Below are positions 19,394 through 31,329 of a stretch of DNA of 64,000 bases, piece after piece (the first letter of the stretch is position 1; the number at the start of each line of letters is the position of its first letter). This DNA comes from Coemansia sp. RSA 487. Lineage: Eukaryota > Kickxellomycota > Kickxellomycetes > Kickxellales > Kickxellaceae. The notes below the pieces were generated by a model. The model searched no databases and was not told where the DNA came from. It saw only the letters and a list, made by a program, of their open reading frames with translations. A program made the translations under genes and the position numbers. The stretch is from positions 1 through 64,000 of the forward strand of contig JANBRJ010000057.1 in assembly GCA_027577595.1 (NCBI GenBank). The letters run 5' to 3'.

Positions 19394-22126
19394 CTGTATA
19401 TCGTCTCTGATTTCTATAGAATTACAAGCTGCTTAAAGCCAATATGAAGGGATATGATAATCTGTTAGGCAAACTTCAAACAAAGGATAGCTGAATGCTA
19501 GGATCGGTGACCCAATAAAGCGTTTATAAAGCGGTGCTGATTGTAAATGTAGATTTATCGTGGTGATAGATATACTACCACAGAGTGTATAAAGTCCGCA
19601 ATTACAGACAAGAAACTGAAATGAATAGATTCTAGAAAGAGCAAAGAATGCTGAAAGTAGAAATAGAGTGGTTTTTAGAAAGGAATAGGCACTATAAGAA
19701 AGACTAAAGAGGAAAGAAATGGAGAAAGACCACACTAAATGGAAGTGGAAGCTTTGGGTGGGGGAGCTATATCTGCCTTATGTTTCAGGAATGTAACTGA
19801 AAATGAGATCAAGGCTCAGGCAACAGGAAAATAGGGAGGGAGGAAACGACGTTGACAATAACAGTCGGAGGAATATGCTCTGCTTTTTTGGGCCCTCGGC
19901 TCTAAAGCACCTTCTCCTGTTAAGGAACGCAGTAAATGTTGGAGGTTTCCACACGCGGGGAATGCCTAGTTTAAATAGGCTGATGGGTGCTATTTTTCGC
20001 TACTCTAAGATGCTTGTCGATGTATATGTATGTGGGGGAGGGACTGACAAAGAAAGGCATATATATTTTCTTTAAATGTCCTTGGAATGGATCCAGAGAA
20101 AATGCTGACAGAGAATATCACTTGTAAGACAATAACGCAAGCACTGCAAAATGTACGACTGATACTGGGACTCACGAACAAAAGAAAGACAGAAATTGAG
20201 CAGAGCTCGACAAAACTAAAATGCGTTAGCAGGGCATTAAACAGAAGAAAAAAGAAGGCATTGGCTGCTGTTCAAAATCCAAAAGAAAGCAAAAACTTCG
20301 AGTGGAAGGCGGAGTCTGTCATATTTATTCTGGAGAGCCTTTTTCTAGTATCGGCGTTCCATCGCCAGGAAGCAAACACGAGGATGAATAGAAATGGCTC
20401 CGTTTGAACACGCGCATATTGCGTCAACGTATGAGGGGTTCTGCAGCGTGGGGAGGCTGTAACCCACCCCTCTAAAAATCCCGCCACCTTCATGACCCGA
20501 CTTGCACCGACAAGCGGCCAAAATCCCAAACATTGTTGTTGTTGGGGGGCTAAATGCTGGTTCTGGCCCAAACAAACACCAATGTTGGGCGATTTCTTGA
20601 TTGTAAACCGTGGTCGCTGCGCCAAAACCAAACCACATCAGGATAGAGAGCGCAGTAACACTGTTTGGCTAATCGTCTCTGTGTTTTGATGAGGCTCCTG
20701 CTGCTTAAGTTCAATATGTATACATGAAAAGACTGCCAACTGCAGCTCCAGTTCAGCAACACATATTTCTCACTCATCAAACTCCAATCAAACTCTTCTC
20801 TGTCCTTATTTGCACTTTGATATCCGTGTCCATTTGGATCTGCATATTACCACAGATCCTTCTTTTTTTTTTAAAGTGCAAACTTCACTTTTCCTCAGGC
20901 TTTGCCACAAGAACAGATCCTACTCTAGCCGATGAGCCTGTCGAACCCGTGATCCACAGACAATCGGCAACAAGAGGAGTATGACGATCCACTATTATGC
21001 TCGTGCTGTCAGTTGTTTTGTTTGCAATGTAAGGCGAAAGGGTGCAACACAAAGCACCTTCTCTCTTGCAATCGGCCACAGCCAAAGCAAGGTTTCGCCA
21101 CAATGGTCAGCGGCTACCACACGTTGCATTGCTCCTGGCTTAAAGCAACAAAAAGCACACTCCTTCTGACATATTGCTCTTTTCCCTTCCACTCTTTGTT
21201 CACTACAGGTGGCAGGGATCCTTGCTGCCGCCCAATCCCTGCGCCATACTCGGGCACTTTTTTGTCTTGGCGTTTGGAAAGGGACTGTTTAGGCTGTTTA
21301 TCTCCCTCTTTCAGTTGACCACATGTTTGCAGCCCACATGCGACTTGCTAAAAAAAAGCGATGCTTTCTTCACACTGGATGTAAGCTGGACCTTATCGAT
21401 TTATACTTTTGTATGCTTTGCTCCACATGCATGTGTGAAAAGCAGTGCTATTTCTGGCTGCCAGTAAATTATCACTTTCATCATCGTGCATGCGAAGTTC
21501 TCTGCAAACAGCTTTTGGATTATTTTCCAATCTTCACACTTTGTAGAAAGTTTGAACAATGCGTGCAACCACACTGATCCACAACAGAATTGTCAACAAA
21601 ATGTATATTTTTTTTACCACCCAGCAGATAATCAAGCGCCTAAAAAGAGATGCCATTCTTTAATTGTCGAAACGAACAATAGGTGCTGCATGACTGATAA
21701 ATGCCAAGTATATTGTTGTTTGTTTTGCTCGTATAGATGTTTTTAGTCTTTACTTGTGAGGATACTCTGGAAAACAACAAACAAAAAAGCAAAAGAGAGT
21801 AAAAAACAGGTAGCCACATGTCCACCGGCAGCTGCCAATATGTTTTTGTCTTTAAAGTTTACTTGTTTAAAAAAATATAAGGCTTTAACTATATTACCTG
21901 CTATTGTCGCCTATTTTTGGATGGATTTCGACTTGTGACAACACACGCAAAATGGCGAAAACAAAAGCAATACGCCAGATCCGGCAAGGACCTTCCATAT
22001 ACAAACATGAAACAGTTTTCTTGGTTTGTATTAAAATTTATTTTCATTTCAAGAGAAGAATATTTTAAAATCCATTCCAGGAAGCTCGGTGAAAGCTTGA
22101 GAATGAACAGAAAACACGCATGCTTT
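19394..22126. other. Intergenic region, no gene recognised (2.7 kb)
   Basis: Only short, unconvincing frames occur on either strand. The left end holds the promoter of the disordered protein, the right end the 3' flank of RPF2. A GC-rich patch at about 20.44-20.66 kb and a GGTTCGA on the minus strand near 20946 attracted attention, but no tRNA fold could be drawn. Nothing else is supported. Confidence 0.55.
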
Positions 22127-23155
22127 TTACTCCAAGCCATCGACATCCATCTTTTGTCTTTTGCTGTTTCCAGCATCCAGATGCTTCTTGAGAGCTTTGA
22201 CCTTGCGCGTCTGGATCTTGTTGATCTCTTGCTTGCCCATGTGGATTCTGCCGTACTTGTCGCCCAGTCCATCGCGAGAGATGTTTTTGACCTTTGTGAC
22301 CTTGAGCTCCTTGGGGATGCGGGTTGCATGCTTCCACATGTCGTCTGTTGGGTACCGCACACGACGAATGCGCATATCAATCGACGGACCCATCTCATCC
22401 AGCTCCACGCGGGGCTGGCGGACACCAGATTTTTTCAGACTGGTCGTATAGGTGCGGAAAAACACGAGCCCCGGCTCCCCATTGACGCCAGGTGGCCCGG
22501 CCGTCACAGATATAACGTACTCAAGCCCCTTGAGCGACACCATCTCGGCAACCTCGCCGCGGAAAAAGTCCAGCAGGGTGTTCTTGAGTCTAACCATGTC
22601 CTCGCTAAAGCTGAACGCTTCGCCGTTGAATATCATCAGCGGCCGCATACCTACAGCTGACGTGGCAGCCTTGAATTCGCGCATCGGCGTGCACCGCTCA
22701 ATGCCAAGCTCAATCATGTCCAGGATCTGGTAGTCGAACGTCCGTCCAAGGATCAGATTGTGTGGCCGCTTCTTCGAGTGCATCCCAACAGCAAACAGCG
22801 AACTGTCGTTCTTGCGCGCAAAAAACTCGGTGCTCGTTTCGTTATCAAACGGGTGAATTTCGTTCTTCTTTGTGAAATTGATCGCATCGGGCTTCCTTAG
22901 CGAGTACAGGTCTGACAGCACGTCTATTATAACTTGGCTGGTTTTGCTACCACGAACAAATATCGCCGTCTTTGTGTTTTCGACCACCTTTGGGCCCCTG
23001 TTTGCCAGGAACCGCTTCGAGCGTGCGTTTTTGGGCTTTCTACAAATAGGACAATAATATCCGGGATATTGATGCTTTAGTTTTATGTGTGTCTGCTTTC
23101 AAGCAAGAATGTTGTAGTGCTACCAATGGGGGCGTACTTACGGCTGGACGAGCAT
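22127..23155 (-). CDS. RPF2: Ribosome production factor 2, Brix-domain protein, two exons
   Basis: Rpf2 with Rrs1 brings the 5S RNP into the pre-60S particle in the nucleolus. Exon 1 is 14 bases (23142-23155, MLVQ plus part of a codon); the intron 23040-23141 has donor GTAAGT and acceptor TAG; exon 2 is 22127-23039. Joined, the start reads MLVQPKPKNARSKRF, matching the family's KPKNAR box, followed by VENTKTAIFVRGSKTSQ. Brix-domain landmarks follow: NEIHPFDNETSTEFFARKND, SLFAVGMHSKKRPHNLILGR and the C-terminal MRIRRVRYPTDDMWKHA. The tail is lysine-rich. Total 308 aa, normal for Rpf2. Divergent from SEC66 with a 435-bp shared promoter. Confidence 0.95.
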
Positions 23156-23446
23156 CTTTGGACCTTGTATAACGTGTGCTAATTACAACAAACAGAGCAA
23201 AATGTTAAAGTACGCTAGCGAAGTAATGAAGGAAAGACCAATTTGCACTTTTCTTTTGCTTGTGTGGTTTTTGGTGAACCTGAAATTTTTCAACTTTTTT
23301 TTTCTTTCGCCATGATTAATGTACTGATTAATTACGAATGATTACCAGCCCGATGCGCTTGTGAACGCTAATTGGTCAGCCACAGCTGGTGTGTTTTAAA
23401 CGAAACGAGCACTCTAACAAAGCAAACAAAAGCGGTGTTTAGGCTT

Positions 23447-23474
23447 CTTTCTTTCTTTCTTTCTTTCTTTCTTT
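23447..23474. repeat. (CTTT)7 microsatellite in the SEC66 promoter
   Basis: Seven perfect CTTT units upstream of the SEC66 TATA box. Such pyrimidine tracts often sit near fungal start sites and vary in copy number. Confidence 0.9.
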
Positions 23475-23533
23475 CATCTAGCTACATTCCAATCTATTCT
23501 TCGTTAGTTCTTGCTCTTCGTGTCCTCAGACCG

Positions 23534-23540
23534 TATAAAA
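23534..23540 (+). promoter_or_regulatory. TATA box of SEC66
   Basis: TATAAAA lies 51 bp upstream of the SEC66 ATG, with a purine-rich leader between. Position suits a core promoter. Confidence 0.5.
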
Positions 23541-23590
23541 AAGAAACATAAAAGCAGAAGGGAAGCAACTCTATACACAATAGACAAAAG

Positions 23591-24523
23591 ATGGCGTCCG
23601 GAACCAGTATGCTGTTAGTGTACATTGTCGGATGGGGTCTAGTGTTCGGTACCTTTGTGCACTACTACCACAAGCGCAAGGCGCGTGCGCTAGCCAAGCT
23701 TGAAGCATGGTACCCGTCTCACCCGGAAAGAGACATCTACTACTCGTTGGCCGAGCTAAAGAAAACGCATGCCGAGGCAGTCCCACAGGAGACGCTGCGT
23801 GCCGCGCTGTTCCGCCGTGCAATGGCCGATATTATGCGTGCCATCGAGCTAAAGATGAACAAGCAGACGCTGACGAATCTGGTCAAATCAGGCGCAATGT
23901 CCGAGGAGCTGCTGCACCAGTTCAATGCAGCCGAGGTGGAAAACGAGGGCGAAATGATGAGCGTTGTGCAAGAGGCCGAGAAGATGCAGAAAGGATGGGG
24001 CGGGTCGATCTTCTATGCAGCTTCAGAGATGGTCAACAACCATAGGTTACGTGAACTTCGTGAGGAAATGCTGAAGCTGAACTTTGAGTCAGCCAAGTGC
24101 AACAGGGATCTCATGATGGAGGCAATGTCGCCCGAGGAGAGAGAAAAGGCCACCACCGACGGAACGCCCGAGAATAAAGAGCTGATGAAGAACGACGTTA
24201 TTCTGAGCAGCATCTTTAACATGCCTATTGGCCAGGCAATGAAGATTGCGGCGGCTGCTCATGCGAAGAGACAGCAGGAGGCGCAGGCGAAGGCGGCCGA
24301 GAAGCCAGAGGTCGAAGAGAAGCCCAAGATCGAAGAGAAGCCTGAAAAGACTGCAGATAAGCCCGAAGAGACGATTGAGGAGAAGGCCGAAGAAAAACCC
24401 AAAGACAAGACCGAGGAAAATGCCGAGGAAAAGACCGAGGCCAAGAGCAACAACAACAACAACTCGCCAAATCCTGGCAAGGCTGGCGGCAAGGGAGGCA
24501 AGGGAAAGGGTAGAAACAAGTAG
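23591..24523 (+). CDS. SEC66: Sec66/Sec71, ER post-translational translocon subunit
   Basis: Sec66 is a fungus-specific subunit of the Sec62/63 complex, which drives post-translational import into the ER. The 310-aa product has one N-terminal membrane segment (MLLVYIVGWGLVFGTFVHYY, about residues 7-26) followed by a basic KRKARALAK stop, then WYPSHPERDIYYSL and the conserved helical body with LKMNKQTLTNLVKSGAMSEE and WGGSIFYAASEMVNNHRLRE. The C-terminus adds a Lys/Glu repeat region (EEKPE/EEKPK-like units, about residues 240-285) and a Gly/Lys tail, longer than in yeast. The start ATG is preceded by a good TATA box. Assignment is firm. Confidence 0.94.
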   Translation: MASGTSMLLVYIVGWGLVFGTFVHYYHKRKARALAKLEAWYPSHPERDIYYSLAELKKTHAEAVPQETLRAALFRRAMADIMRAIELKMNKQTLTNLVKSGAMSEELLHQFNAAEVENEGEMMSVVQEAEKMQKGWGGSIFYAASEMVNNHRLRELREEMLKLNFESAKCNRDLMMEAMSPEEREKATTDGTPENKELMKNDVILSSIFNMPIGQAMKIAAAAHAKRQQEAQAKAAEKPEVEEKPKIEEKPEKTADKPEETIEEKAEEKPKDKTEENAEEKTEAKSNNNNNSPNPGKAGGKGGKGKGRNK

Positions 24524-24683
24524 GCAGAGCTTCCTCCAGCTTCACACTTTAAACAAACCTCTACTTTTGCTTTTCAGGCTTTGAGTTTTCTTTATTTTAA
24601 TGCATTTTTACCCATCGCACAAACAGTCAAGAAACAGGAGAAAGACGAACCAAGTGTTGCGACTTCAAACGGATATATCGATA

Positions 24684-26705
24684 TCAGTGCTGTGCTGAGG
24701 GCGAGTTGGCACTGGTATGGTTCCTGCTTCCCTTGATGGTGCTGCTGCTCATGTCCTCGTCGGGGCTCGAAGCAGAGTCGTCGTCGAGCAACAGCCCCTC
24801 GACATCCACGCTCCCACGCGTCTTCTGCTGCTGCTTGGGGAAAGTGAACTCACTCATCATAAATGCATCGTCGAGCTCATCTTCGCTCAGCATGCGGCCA
24901 TACGCTTGCCGTCTCGGATAACCACGACTGAGAACCTGCCCGTCGTCATCGATCCTTTGTGTGTCGCTACTGTTCGAGTAGCCGCGGTGCCGTATCCACC
25001 ACTCATGCAAGCGTCTGCGGAACACAAAGAAGAAAAGGAACAGCAGGGCAAGCGCCACCAGGAGCCCTAGGCCGATCCACTTGCCCACGCCAAGACTGCC
25101 GCCACTGTCCGCATGGTTGTCTGAAGCTGGAGTATTAGTGCCTCTATCTTTACGGAACGACGACGTAAATGCAAGGTTGGTGGCCGATGCGTTGGTAAAG
25201 GCCGAAAACAGATCGAGGACCTCGCGCGGCTTATCGACGCCAACCATATGCGAAGCTTCGTCGATGAGCGCGTAGGTGAGACCACGCTCCGATTGCACGG
25301 TCCCAACCACCGAGCCATCGATGGTCCAGTCGGAAACTTTGGAGCTGCCTGTAAATCCCTTAGAGCCCGCCCACGTCAGGTTCGATATCGACCACTCTAC
25401 CCCAATGTAGTTGCAGATGTAGTCGTCTTTGCCGACAAACAAAAGAATGGGGATGTGTTCCAAGATCTTTTCGAAAAAGCTGATCGCTGGCGGCGACGTG
25501 TCCGACCTGAGTCTGTGATTCACATTGTTGTTGCACTCGGTCCAGTGCGTTGGCGCCATGCCATCGGGCACGTTGATCGCCCGGTGCACGTCCTTGCGGT
25601 TGAAATACTGGGTAAAGTCGCCTACCTCGGGTGGCCAGTTGAAGCCGCACGATGGCTGCACGTCGGTCAGCCGCAGGTCATATTGGTTGTAGCACCTCCC
25701 AGGCGACGGCCCACCTTCTTCCAGGAATATCGACGGAATGCGCTCGCACACATCGGTGTGCACCGGCTGCGACGCGTGATTGTACTCGCGCGTGCATCGG
25801 TCCATCAAGTCCAGCAGCTTTTTTTCAACACTGGCATCAAGCAAGTTGCGGCTCTTCAGGATGTCCAGGTACGACATGTACATAGGGTACGGATCGATCC
25901 ATCCGTTGCCGATCATCAGGCCGCTCAGATTGAGCCTGTCGGCCTCCGGCATCTGCAGAATATCGTTGGCCACGTACGGGATGTACGTACCAGCCTCTGA
26001 TTCCCCCGAAATATACAGCTGCCGCTGCCGGTACTCTGGAAACACCGCGTAGAACTTCTCCAGAAAGCTCAGTAGCGTCAGAGAAACGTCCTTGAACGAC
26101 GTTTTGTAGTTGTCGACGTTGGACACGCTGAACCCTGTTCCAAACGGCTGGTCGATGTACAGCACATCAAACTGCTGTGTCAAGCTGTAGTCGCGGAACT
26201 TTATTCTGTTGGCACTGTCGAACTTATATGGCCCGTTCTCCATGAACAGCCCGTCGAGGCTGGTGCATCCTGGGCCGCCATTCAGCCATAGCACCAGCTT
26301 GTCTTGGTTTTGCGTGTTTGTCGTGTTTGCCAGCAGCCAGAAGAACATGACGTCCTTATCGCCACCCATGGGGATCTGTCTACAGAACAAAGAGTTGGCA
26401 CATGTACAGAAAGTTGCATGGTATATCAAAAACCAGTCGTTCTCTAGAGCAGAATGACTATAAAAATAAGGGTTGAGGCAACAGAGAGAGTGGCTCGCCC
26501 TTGTTGTTACTTTGTACACTTACCCGGCATACTGCTCCAGAGAGTGAAAGTGCGGGTCATCCTGGAATGGAATGTCGCCAACGACAAATTTGCTCTTGTC
26601 GGGCAGAGGTGCTGTTGTGCTGTCTTCTCTTTTTAAGCTCGGCATAATGCTAGGCAGGAAATACGGTGACGTATATGTGTATGCGTTGTTGTGAATATTC
26701 AAGGG
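24684..26705 (-). CDS. Kex1-type serine carboxypeptidase (S10), membrane anchored
   Basis: Kex1 trims C-terminal Lys/Arg from proproteins in the late Golgi. Exon 2 (24684-26379) and exon 1 (26524 to about 26705) join in phase across a 144-bp intron (GTAAGT...TAG), giving LEQYAGQIPMGG. Landmarks: LWLNGGPGCTSLDGLFMENG, the nucleophile box GESEAGTYIPYVA (Ser codon 25998-26000), the Asp loop VGKDDYICNYIG and the His box DEASHMVGVDKP. A membrane segment (WIGLGLLVALALLFLFFFVF) and a ~95-residue acidic cytosolic tail follow. The residue after Ser is Glu, where the family usually has Tyr or Phe. The signal-peptide exon is not resolved: the frame has no ATG before a stop; a hydrophobic stretch at 26.78-26.85 kb is a candidate. 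Confidence 0.9.
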
Positions 26706-27184
26706 CTGATGCTCAAAAGGAGGAGGTTATAAATAACAGAAACAGGAGAACGTCGCTCTAACTTTGAACTTTAAACATATAAACATACAGAGCAAAAGAA
26801 AGTAGTAAAAAAAAGAGCAAGAAAGATAAAGAGAGAGAAAGGGCATGCTGCACCACGGACTTGGCACCGCGATGTAGCAAACTAATAAGGTCATCAGCCG
26901 TTGTAGACAGAATTTTGCAAAGACAACGCAAAAGCCTCAACAGCACCAACCAACACTAAAGACATTTTTAAATAAAAAAAACTACAATAAACTAGGCTGC
27001 GTATGTTCAAAGACATGGAAACAATAAGCAAAAGCCGCCTATCTCGTGTTTCCGAGTGCATTGTTAAACACGACACAGCATTAGCGCTCCCTCCCCCCAT
27101 TGCTCTGTAGAACGAAACTGAGAACTTGTAACATAAAAGAGGAGGAACCACAGATGATTTAACGAAAAAAGAAAACCACAGATT
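26706..27184. other. Intergenic: KEX1-like 5' region and ATG15 3' flank
   Basis: About 480 bp. On the minus strand 26789-26846 begins with ATG and encodes a very hydrophobic stretch (MPFLSLYLSCSFFYYFLLL) ending at a GTATGT donor, so it could be the missing signal-peptide exon, but its phase does not fit the obvious acceptors. The rest should be the ATG15 3' untranslated region. Confidence 0.4.
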
Positions 27185-29023
27185 CTATTGTGGCGAATCC
27201 TCGTCGATAAACTTCCACAAGCCACAGTCGACGCAGTCCTTGTCCTCGAGCTGCAGGGCTGGGAACTTTTCCTCGGGATCAAAGTTTCCCCAGGGCTCAA
27301 ACACAAGATAGATGGCCTCGTTTATGCGGTGGTGGCGAATATCCATGCGCCAGCCGCGCTGCATCACTGTGTCGAATATCATTTGCCGCCCGTTGTGGCA
27401 CACAGTCTCCATCGCATACCCGGCATAGTAGCACGATGATGTCCGCCCCGCACAGACACCCATGAACACCGGATCTGCCGTGTTGCCGACGTGGAAGAGC
27501 GGGAGGCGGTCCATGACTATCGCTGGCGGCTGCGGCAAATGAAGCCGCTTTGACGCAAGCTTGTCCGCCGGGGTCTCGAACGCCACCACAGGAATCCCAA
27601 ACGTCAGCCCTAGCAGCGCTGCCAGCGAGCCACCCAGCGAGTGCCCGGTAAGCACAATGTCCGAGTCGCTGTATCTCGACGCAACATCCATAAAGATCTG
27701 AGCCGCTGCAAAGAAGTAGTTGTCTGCAGCCTCGTCGTTCATCTCGTTCTGTAGGCACGTCGCGTTGCACTTGGATCCCGACATGTGGCAGCCGCACACC
27801 GTCGACCACGTAAAGTCAACGTAGGCGCAGCAGCACGAGAACAGGCGGTTGTCGTTGAACTTGTCGCGCTCGGACGTCTCTGACCCGCCGCCCAAGAAGA
27901 ACGTCGACGATGTCCCCTTTATCGACAGCACAACCGTATCGTTGTTCTTGTCCGCAAACACGTGCCCGCGCACGCCATCGCTGGCCCATCCAAACGAATC
28001 GTGCGTGTCCCAGCGCTCGCCCAGCCGCTCCCACTTTTCCGAGTCGCTCGGCTGGTACGCGTTGGCTGCCATACGTGCCAAGTGCACCAGCGTTTTCTTG
28101 TCTGTGACGTTGGGCACAAGGAGCCCGTCCTCGATGTAGTAGTTCCATTTGCCCATCGTTTGGTCTTCGGATTCGGGCTCATCCTCGTCCATGCTGTGGA
28201 GCTGCTGCCCGGGGCGGCCAGCGAGCTGGCTGTAAGCGCTTGCGCTCATTCCGCGCACGGGCGCTTCCGCCCAGTAGCTGTGGCGCCGCCCGTGCTCACT
28301 CTGCAAGTACTGTGCGCGCATCCGGTGCAGCATTCTGCTGGTCCCCTTGGCAACCACCTTTTCGGGGCCACTACCTGACGACCCATCCTGCTGTGCCCTC
28401 AGGCTATTTTCCGCAGAAACGATCTTCATTGGGGCCGCTGGTTGCTCGTTGTTTGCAAACGAAATCGAGTACTGCGAATCAGCCCGTGAGTATACGTCAT
28501 CGGCGCTGTTGGTATCCAGCCATGCGGAATGCCCGCCACCAAGCGCAATCCACAGCTTCTGGAACTGCAAGGAGATTATGCTGTAAACGCCAGCAATAGC
28601 TGATGGGCCGCCCGTCGGATCATTTGCGTCGGCCTTCCAGTGGGAGAGGCGGTAAGGGAAGCTGCATCCGCGCTTGCGCGCCATGGCCGCCTGATCCTCG
28701 TACCATGCGCGCAGCGCAGCCTTTCCCGCCTGTGTGCCCTGGGTGGATAGCGCTACAAGCGACGAGGGCGGTTCTGGTGTCGATTGCATGTACACTTCGC
28801 GCAGGGTCAGAATGGGTGTCGAGGGCTGGCGTCCATTGCCGCCAGGCTTCCACGGAATCATCTGTATCGGCCCGCCAAAATAGCTGGCTATAAGAGCTAG
28901 TGCTAAACCTCCGGCAAGCAGCACTCGAACAACCTTCCACACACGACTCGCATGCTGCTGCTGCTGTTGTTGTTGTTGTTGTTGTTGGTCGTGGACTTCA
29001 ATGTCGGCCTCTGCTCTTCCCAT
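27185..29023 (-). CDS. ATG15: Atg15-like vacuolar phospholipase
   Basis: Atg15 is a class-3 lipase that breaks down autophagic and multivesicular-body membranes in the vacuole, reaching it as a single-pass membrane protein. The 612-aa product starts at the ATG complementary to 29021-29023. A short cytosolic part with a Gln run precedes the membrane segment VVRVLLAGGLALALIASYF (about residues 33-51). The lipase part shows GWASDGVRGHVFADKNNDTV, the nucleophile elbow TGHSLGGSLAALLG (Ser codon 27638-27640, residue 462), PVVAFETPADKLASKRL, GNTADPVFMGVC with the catalytic Asp, and RHHRINEAIY with the His. The cysteine-rich FSCCCAYVDFTWSTVCGCH insert is typical of Atg15. Assignment is strong. Confidence 0.94.
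   Translation of the reverse strand: MGRAEADIEVHDQQQQQQQQQQQHASRVWKVVRVLLAGGLALALIASYFGGPIQMIPWKPGGNGRQPSTPILTLREVYMQSTPEPPSSLVALSTQGTQAGKAALRAWYEDQAAMARKRGCSFPYRLSHWKADANDPTGGPSAIAGVYSIISLQFQKLWIALGGGHSAWLDTNSADDVYSRADSQYSISFANNEQPAAPMKIVSAENSLRAQQDGSSGSGPEKVVAKGTSRMLHRMRAQYLQSEHGRRHSYWAEAPVRGMSASAYSQLAGRPGQQLHSMDEDEPESEDQTMGKWNYYIEDGLLVPNVTDKKTLVHLARMAANAYQPSDSEKWERLGERWDTHDSFGWASDGVRGHVFADKNNDTVVLSIKGTSSTFFLGGGSETSERDKFNDNRLFSCCCAYVDFTWSTVCGCHMSGSKCNATCLQNEMNDEAADNYFFAAAQIFMDVASRYSDSDIVLTGHSLGGSLAALLGLTFGIPVVAFETPADKLASKRLHLPQPPAIVMDRLPLFHVGNTADPVFMGVCAGRTSSCYYAGYAMETVCHNGRQMIFDTVMQRGWRMDIRHHRINEAIYLVFEPWGNFDPEEKFPALQLEDKDCVDCGLWKFIDEDSPQ
28948..28987. repeat. CAA/CAG glutamine run in ATG15
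   Basis: Read on the minus strand this encodes about eleven glutamines just before the membrane anchor, in the cytosolic N-terminus. It is not conserved in the family as far as I know. Confidence 0.75.
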
Positions 29024-31329
29024 TTGGCACGATTCAAATGACAAGGGTGCTTGTAGCCTCGGTTGCAGTAGAAAGTTAATATGTGGTAGAACACAAAACT
29101 AAAGGATGATGCGGGATATAAAATACAAATAATGCAAATAGATATCAGAAAATGTAGCAATTTGCAAACGAAAGAGGGAATTGGTTCTAGCAAAAAAGAA
29201 AAAAGAAAAAAGCAAATGTAAAGCGTGGCTCGGAGCCAGAAAAAAAGAGCAGAAAGAGAAGCTTTTCAGCTTCTTTACAGCAAAAAAAAGGTTCCCATCC
29301 AAAGAATGTGACCAGTGTGTAGCGCAATAAAACGTGATCTGGTGAGGAGAGCATGTGACGTCGATTCCGCACTTAAAAGTTAGCCATTCAACTGCCTACT
29401 GTGGCTGTTTCTCATTTTCCTATTTGCTAGCTTTCTCTCCACGCTTCACCTCCCACCATAGTGGTAGTCTACATCTATAAATACTTTCGGTAACGCTGGT
29501 CTAATTTAATTAACAGTCATACAAGCGTCGTGGATGATCGATCACGTACACTGCGCCTTGCTCTGCAGGTCAGTCAAAAACGGTAGACGAACAATGGAAG
29601 CGGAACAACCCAAAGCAGGCAGGCAACACTTTGGCCAGCCATCATTTAATTTTTACACCGCATTCACATGTCCGATTTCAAGAACAAAAGAATATGGCAA
29701 GATGATTTTCACAGAGAGTTCTGTGATAAAAACTACGCTGTTCAGTATAGCTGCTTATTATTGCAGGCCATGGCAACCAAAAGGCGCAAACAGATAAAAA
29801 CATAAATTAGACATGTATCTGACACATGTACTGCTCATGCAGCAAGCAATAGCATGTGGAACAAAGGAGCTGCAGTGCTGATGAGCCTTGAGACGGGCAA
29901 AGGAGGAGCTCGATTCTGGAAGAAAAAGCAGGGATAGTACAACTCCACGAGGCTCAGCCACATGCATCGTGGTAGAAAGGGGCACAGCAAAAAGCGTAAA
30001 GGCAAATGCTTATTATAGATTAAGATGCAATCGGGACTCCAAAAACATTTGGCAGGAACAGGGAATGAAAAGGCGTTCACTGTTCTCCCACTGTATGTGA
30101 TTTCAGATGCAAACATGCAAGTAATCAAGAAAAACCTCACAGCACCAGTATATCCGCATTAAACGTCTCCTCACAATGCGCATTTGCGTTTTAGAGCTTT
30201 CAACGGTCCAGACAAGCGCAGGGCTAATGGACACATCTGGTTGCAGCTGTGATGTATTCCTTTTTCAGAAGCATTCGTGTGAATCAAAGACTTTCGAGCG
30301 AGCGAAAAGCGGGGCGGAACCAAAATAAGGTTTTTGTCAACGGCGGACAATCCCGGGAGGACATGGCCTGTCTGCGAATGGTCCAATTTGTCAAAGCCCG
30401 AGCCATATCTGACTTTCTCATTCCTGCAAAAATGCCAAGCAGTGGGGCGAAGGCTTCTCATTCGCGCGGACACCGATCAATTGGAAAGAAGGAAAGAGGG
30501 GGGATTTTCGCCGTTGATGGCCAAAACAAGCGAAAAGGGAAAACGCCCTTTGCATGTGTGTGCGATGCACACAAACTGCAACAAAAAACCACAACAAAAA
30601 CAAAGCGCTAGAAATAGCATTTTTCGCTCCGCCTGGCTCACTTTCTATTTTTCGTGTGATGCATTCAGAAGCACGAATTTTTCTGTCACTGCTTGATGTA
30701 AAAAAAAACGATTTTTTTCTTCACCAAATGTTTTAATATTCCCGGTTCTCGACATGCACACCTTATCACCAGGAACATATATTCCTCTTTCTTTCCTCTT
30801 CTATTTGTAACAGCCTCCTTTTCATCTTATTTATTATTATTAACATTATTATCCGCATCACTTGTTTTCCCTCTCTATAGCAACCCTTGTCTTGCACTAG
30901 TTGCCTTAGTAGCACAACGCCATACGCTTTCTCTTCCTTTCCAGCCAAAGCATCCCAACTGTTCTTTGGTGGGGTTCCGTTCTCTTTAACTTACGCCGTA
31001 TTCCGCGCCACATTGCATTTCTACAATATACACAACAGCCTACAAATCTTATTTTTTTCTCTATCGTTTTATTGTTGCCTTTCGCCCTTTCTTCGCACGA
31101 CCTTCGTTCAGATTCTCCCACCCATTTCTACGTATTTTTCAGTCTTTGGAACTGTTTCCCTCCCCCTTTTTTGTTTATTAGTCTATTGTTGCTGAATAAG
31201 CAGCTTGATTGCTTTGTTCATCCCATCACACGATTCCCGTTGTTTTTTTTTTACCACGCTATTTCCACAATAAAGCGTGGTTTGGGCACATTGGTTTATT
31301 TCGCCAACAATAAGAAGCGTTGATTGCAA
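29024..31329. other. Large divergent promoter region (2.3 kb), no gene recognised
   Basis: It separates ATG15 (leftward) from the disordered-protein gene (rightward). Open frames are short, without domain features. The right third (30.78-31.27 kb) is strongly pyrimidine-rich on the plus strand, like the leader of other long-promoter fungal genes. No repeat or RNA gene was found. Confidence 0.55.

Larger units (their letters stand above)
23156..23590. other. Divergent promoter between RPF2 and SEC66
   Basis: This 435-bp interval separates two divergent start codons and must hold both promoters. It contains seven CTTT units (23447-23474) and TATAAAA at 23534-23540, 51 bp before the SEC66 ATG. 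No gene is present. Confidence 0.65.

Noticed and set aside
20920-20970. GGTTCGA on the minus strand
   Set aside because: No T-stem or cloverleaf can be drawn around it.
26758-26949. Hydrophobic minus-strand frame upstream of the KEX1-like gene
   Set aside because: No ATG in that frame; kept only as a hint for a signal-peptide exon.
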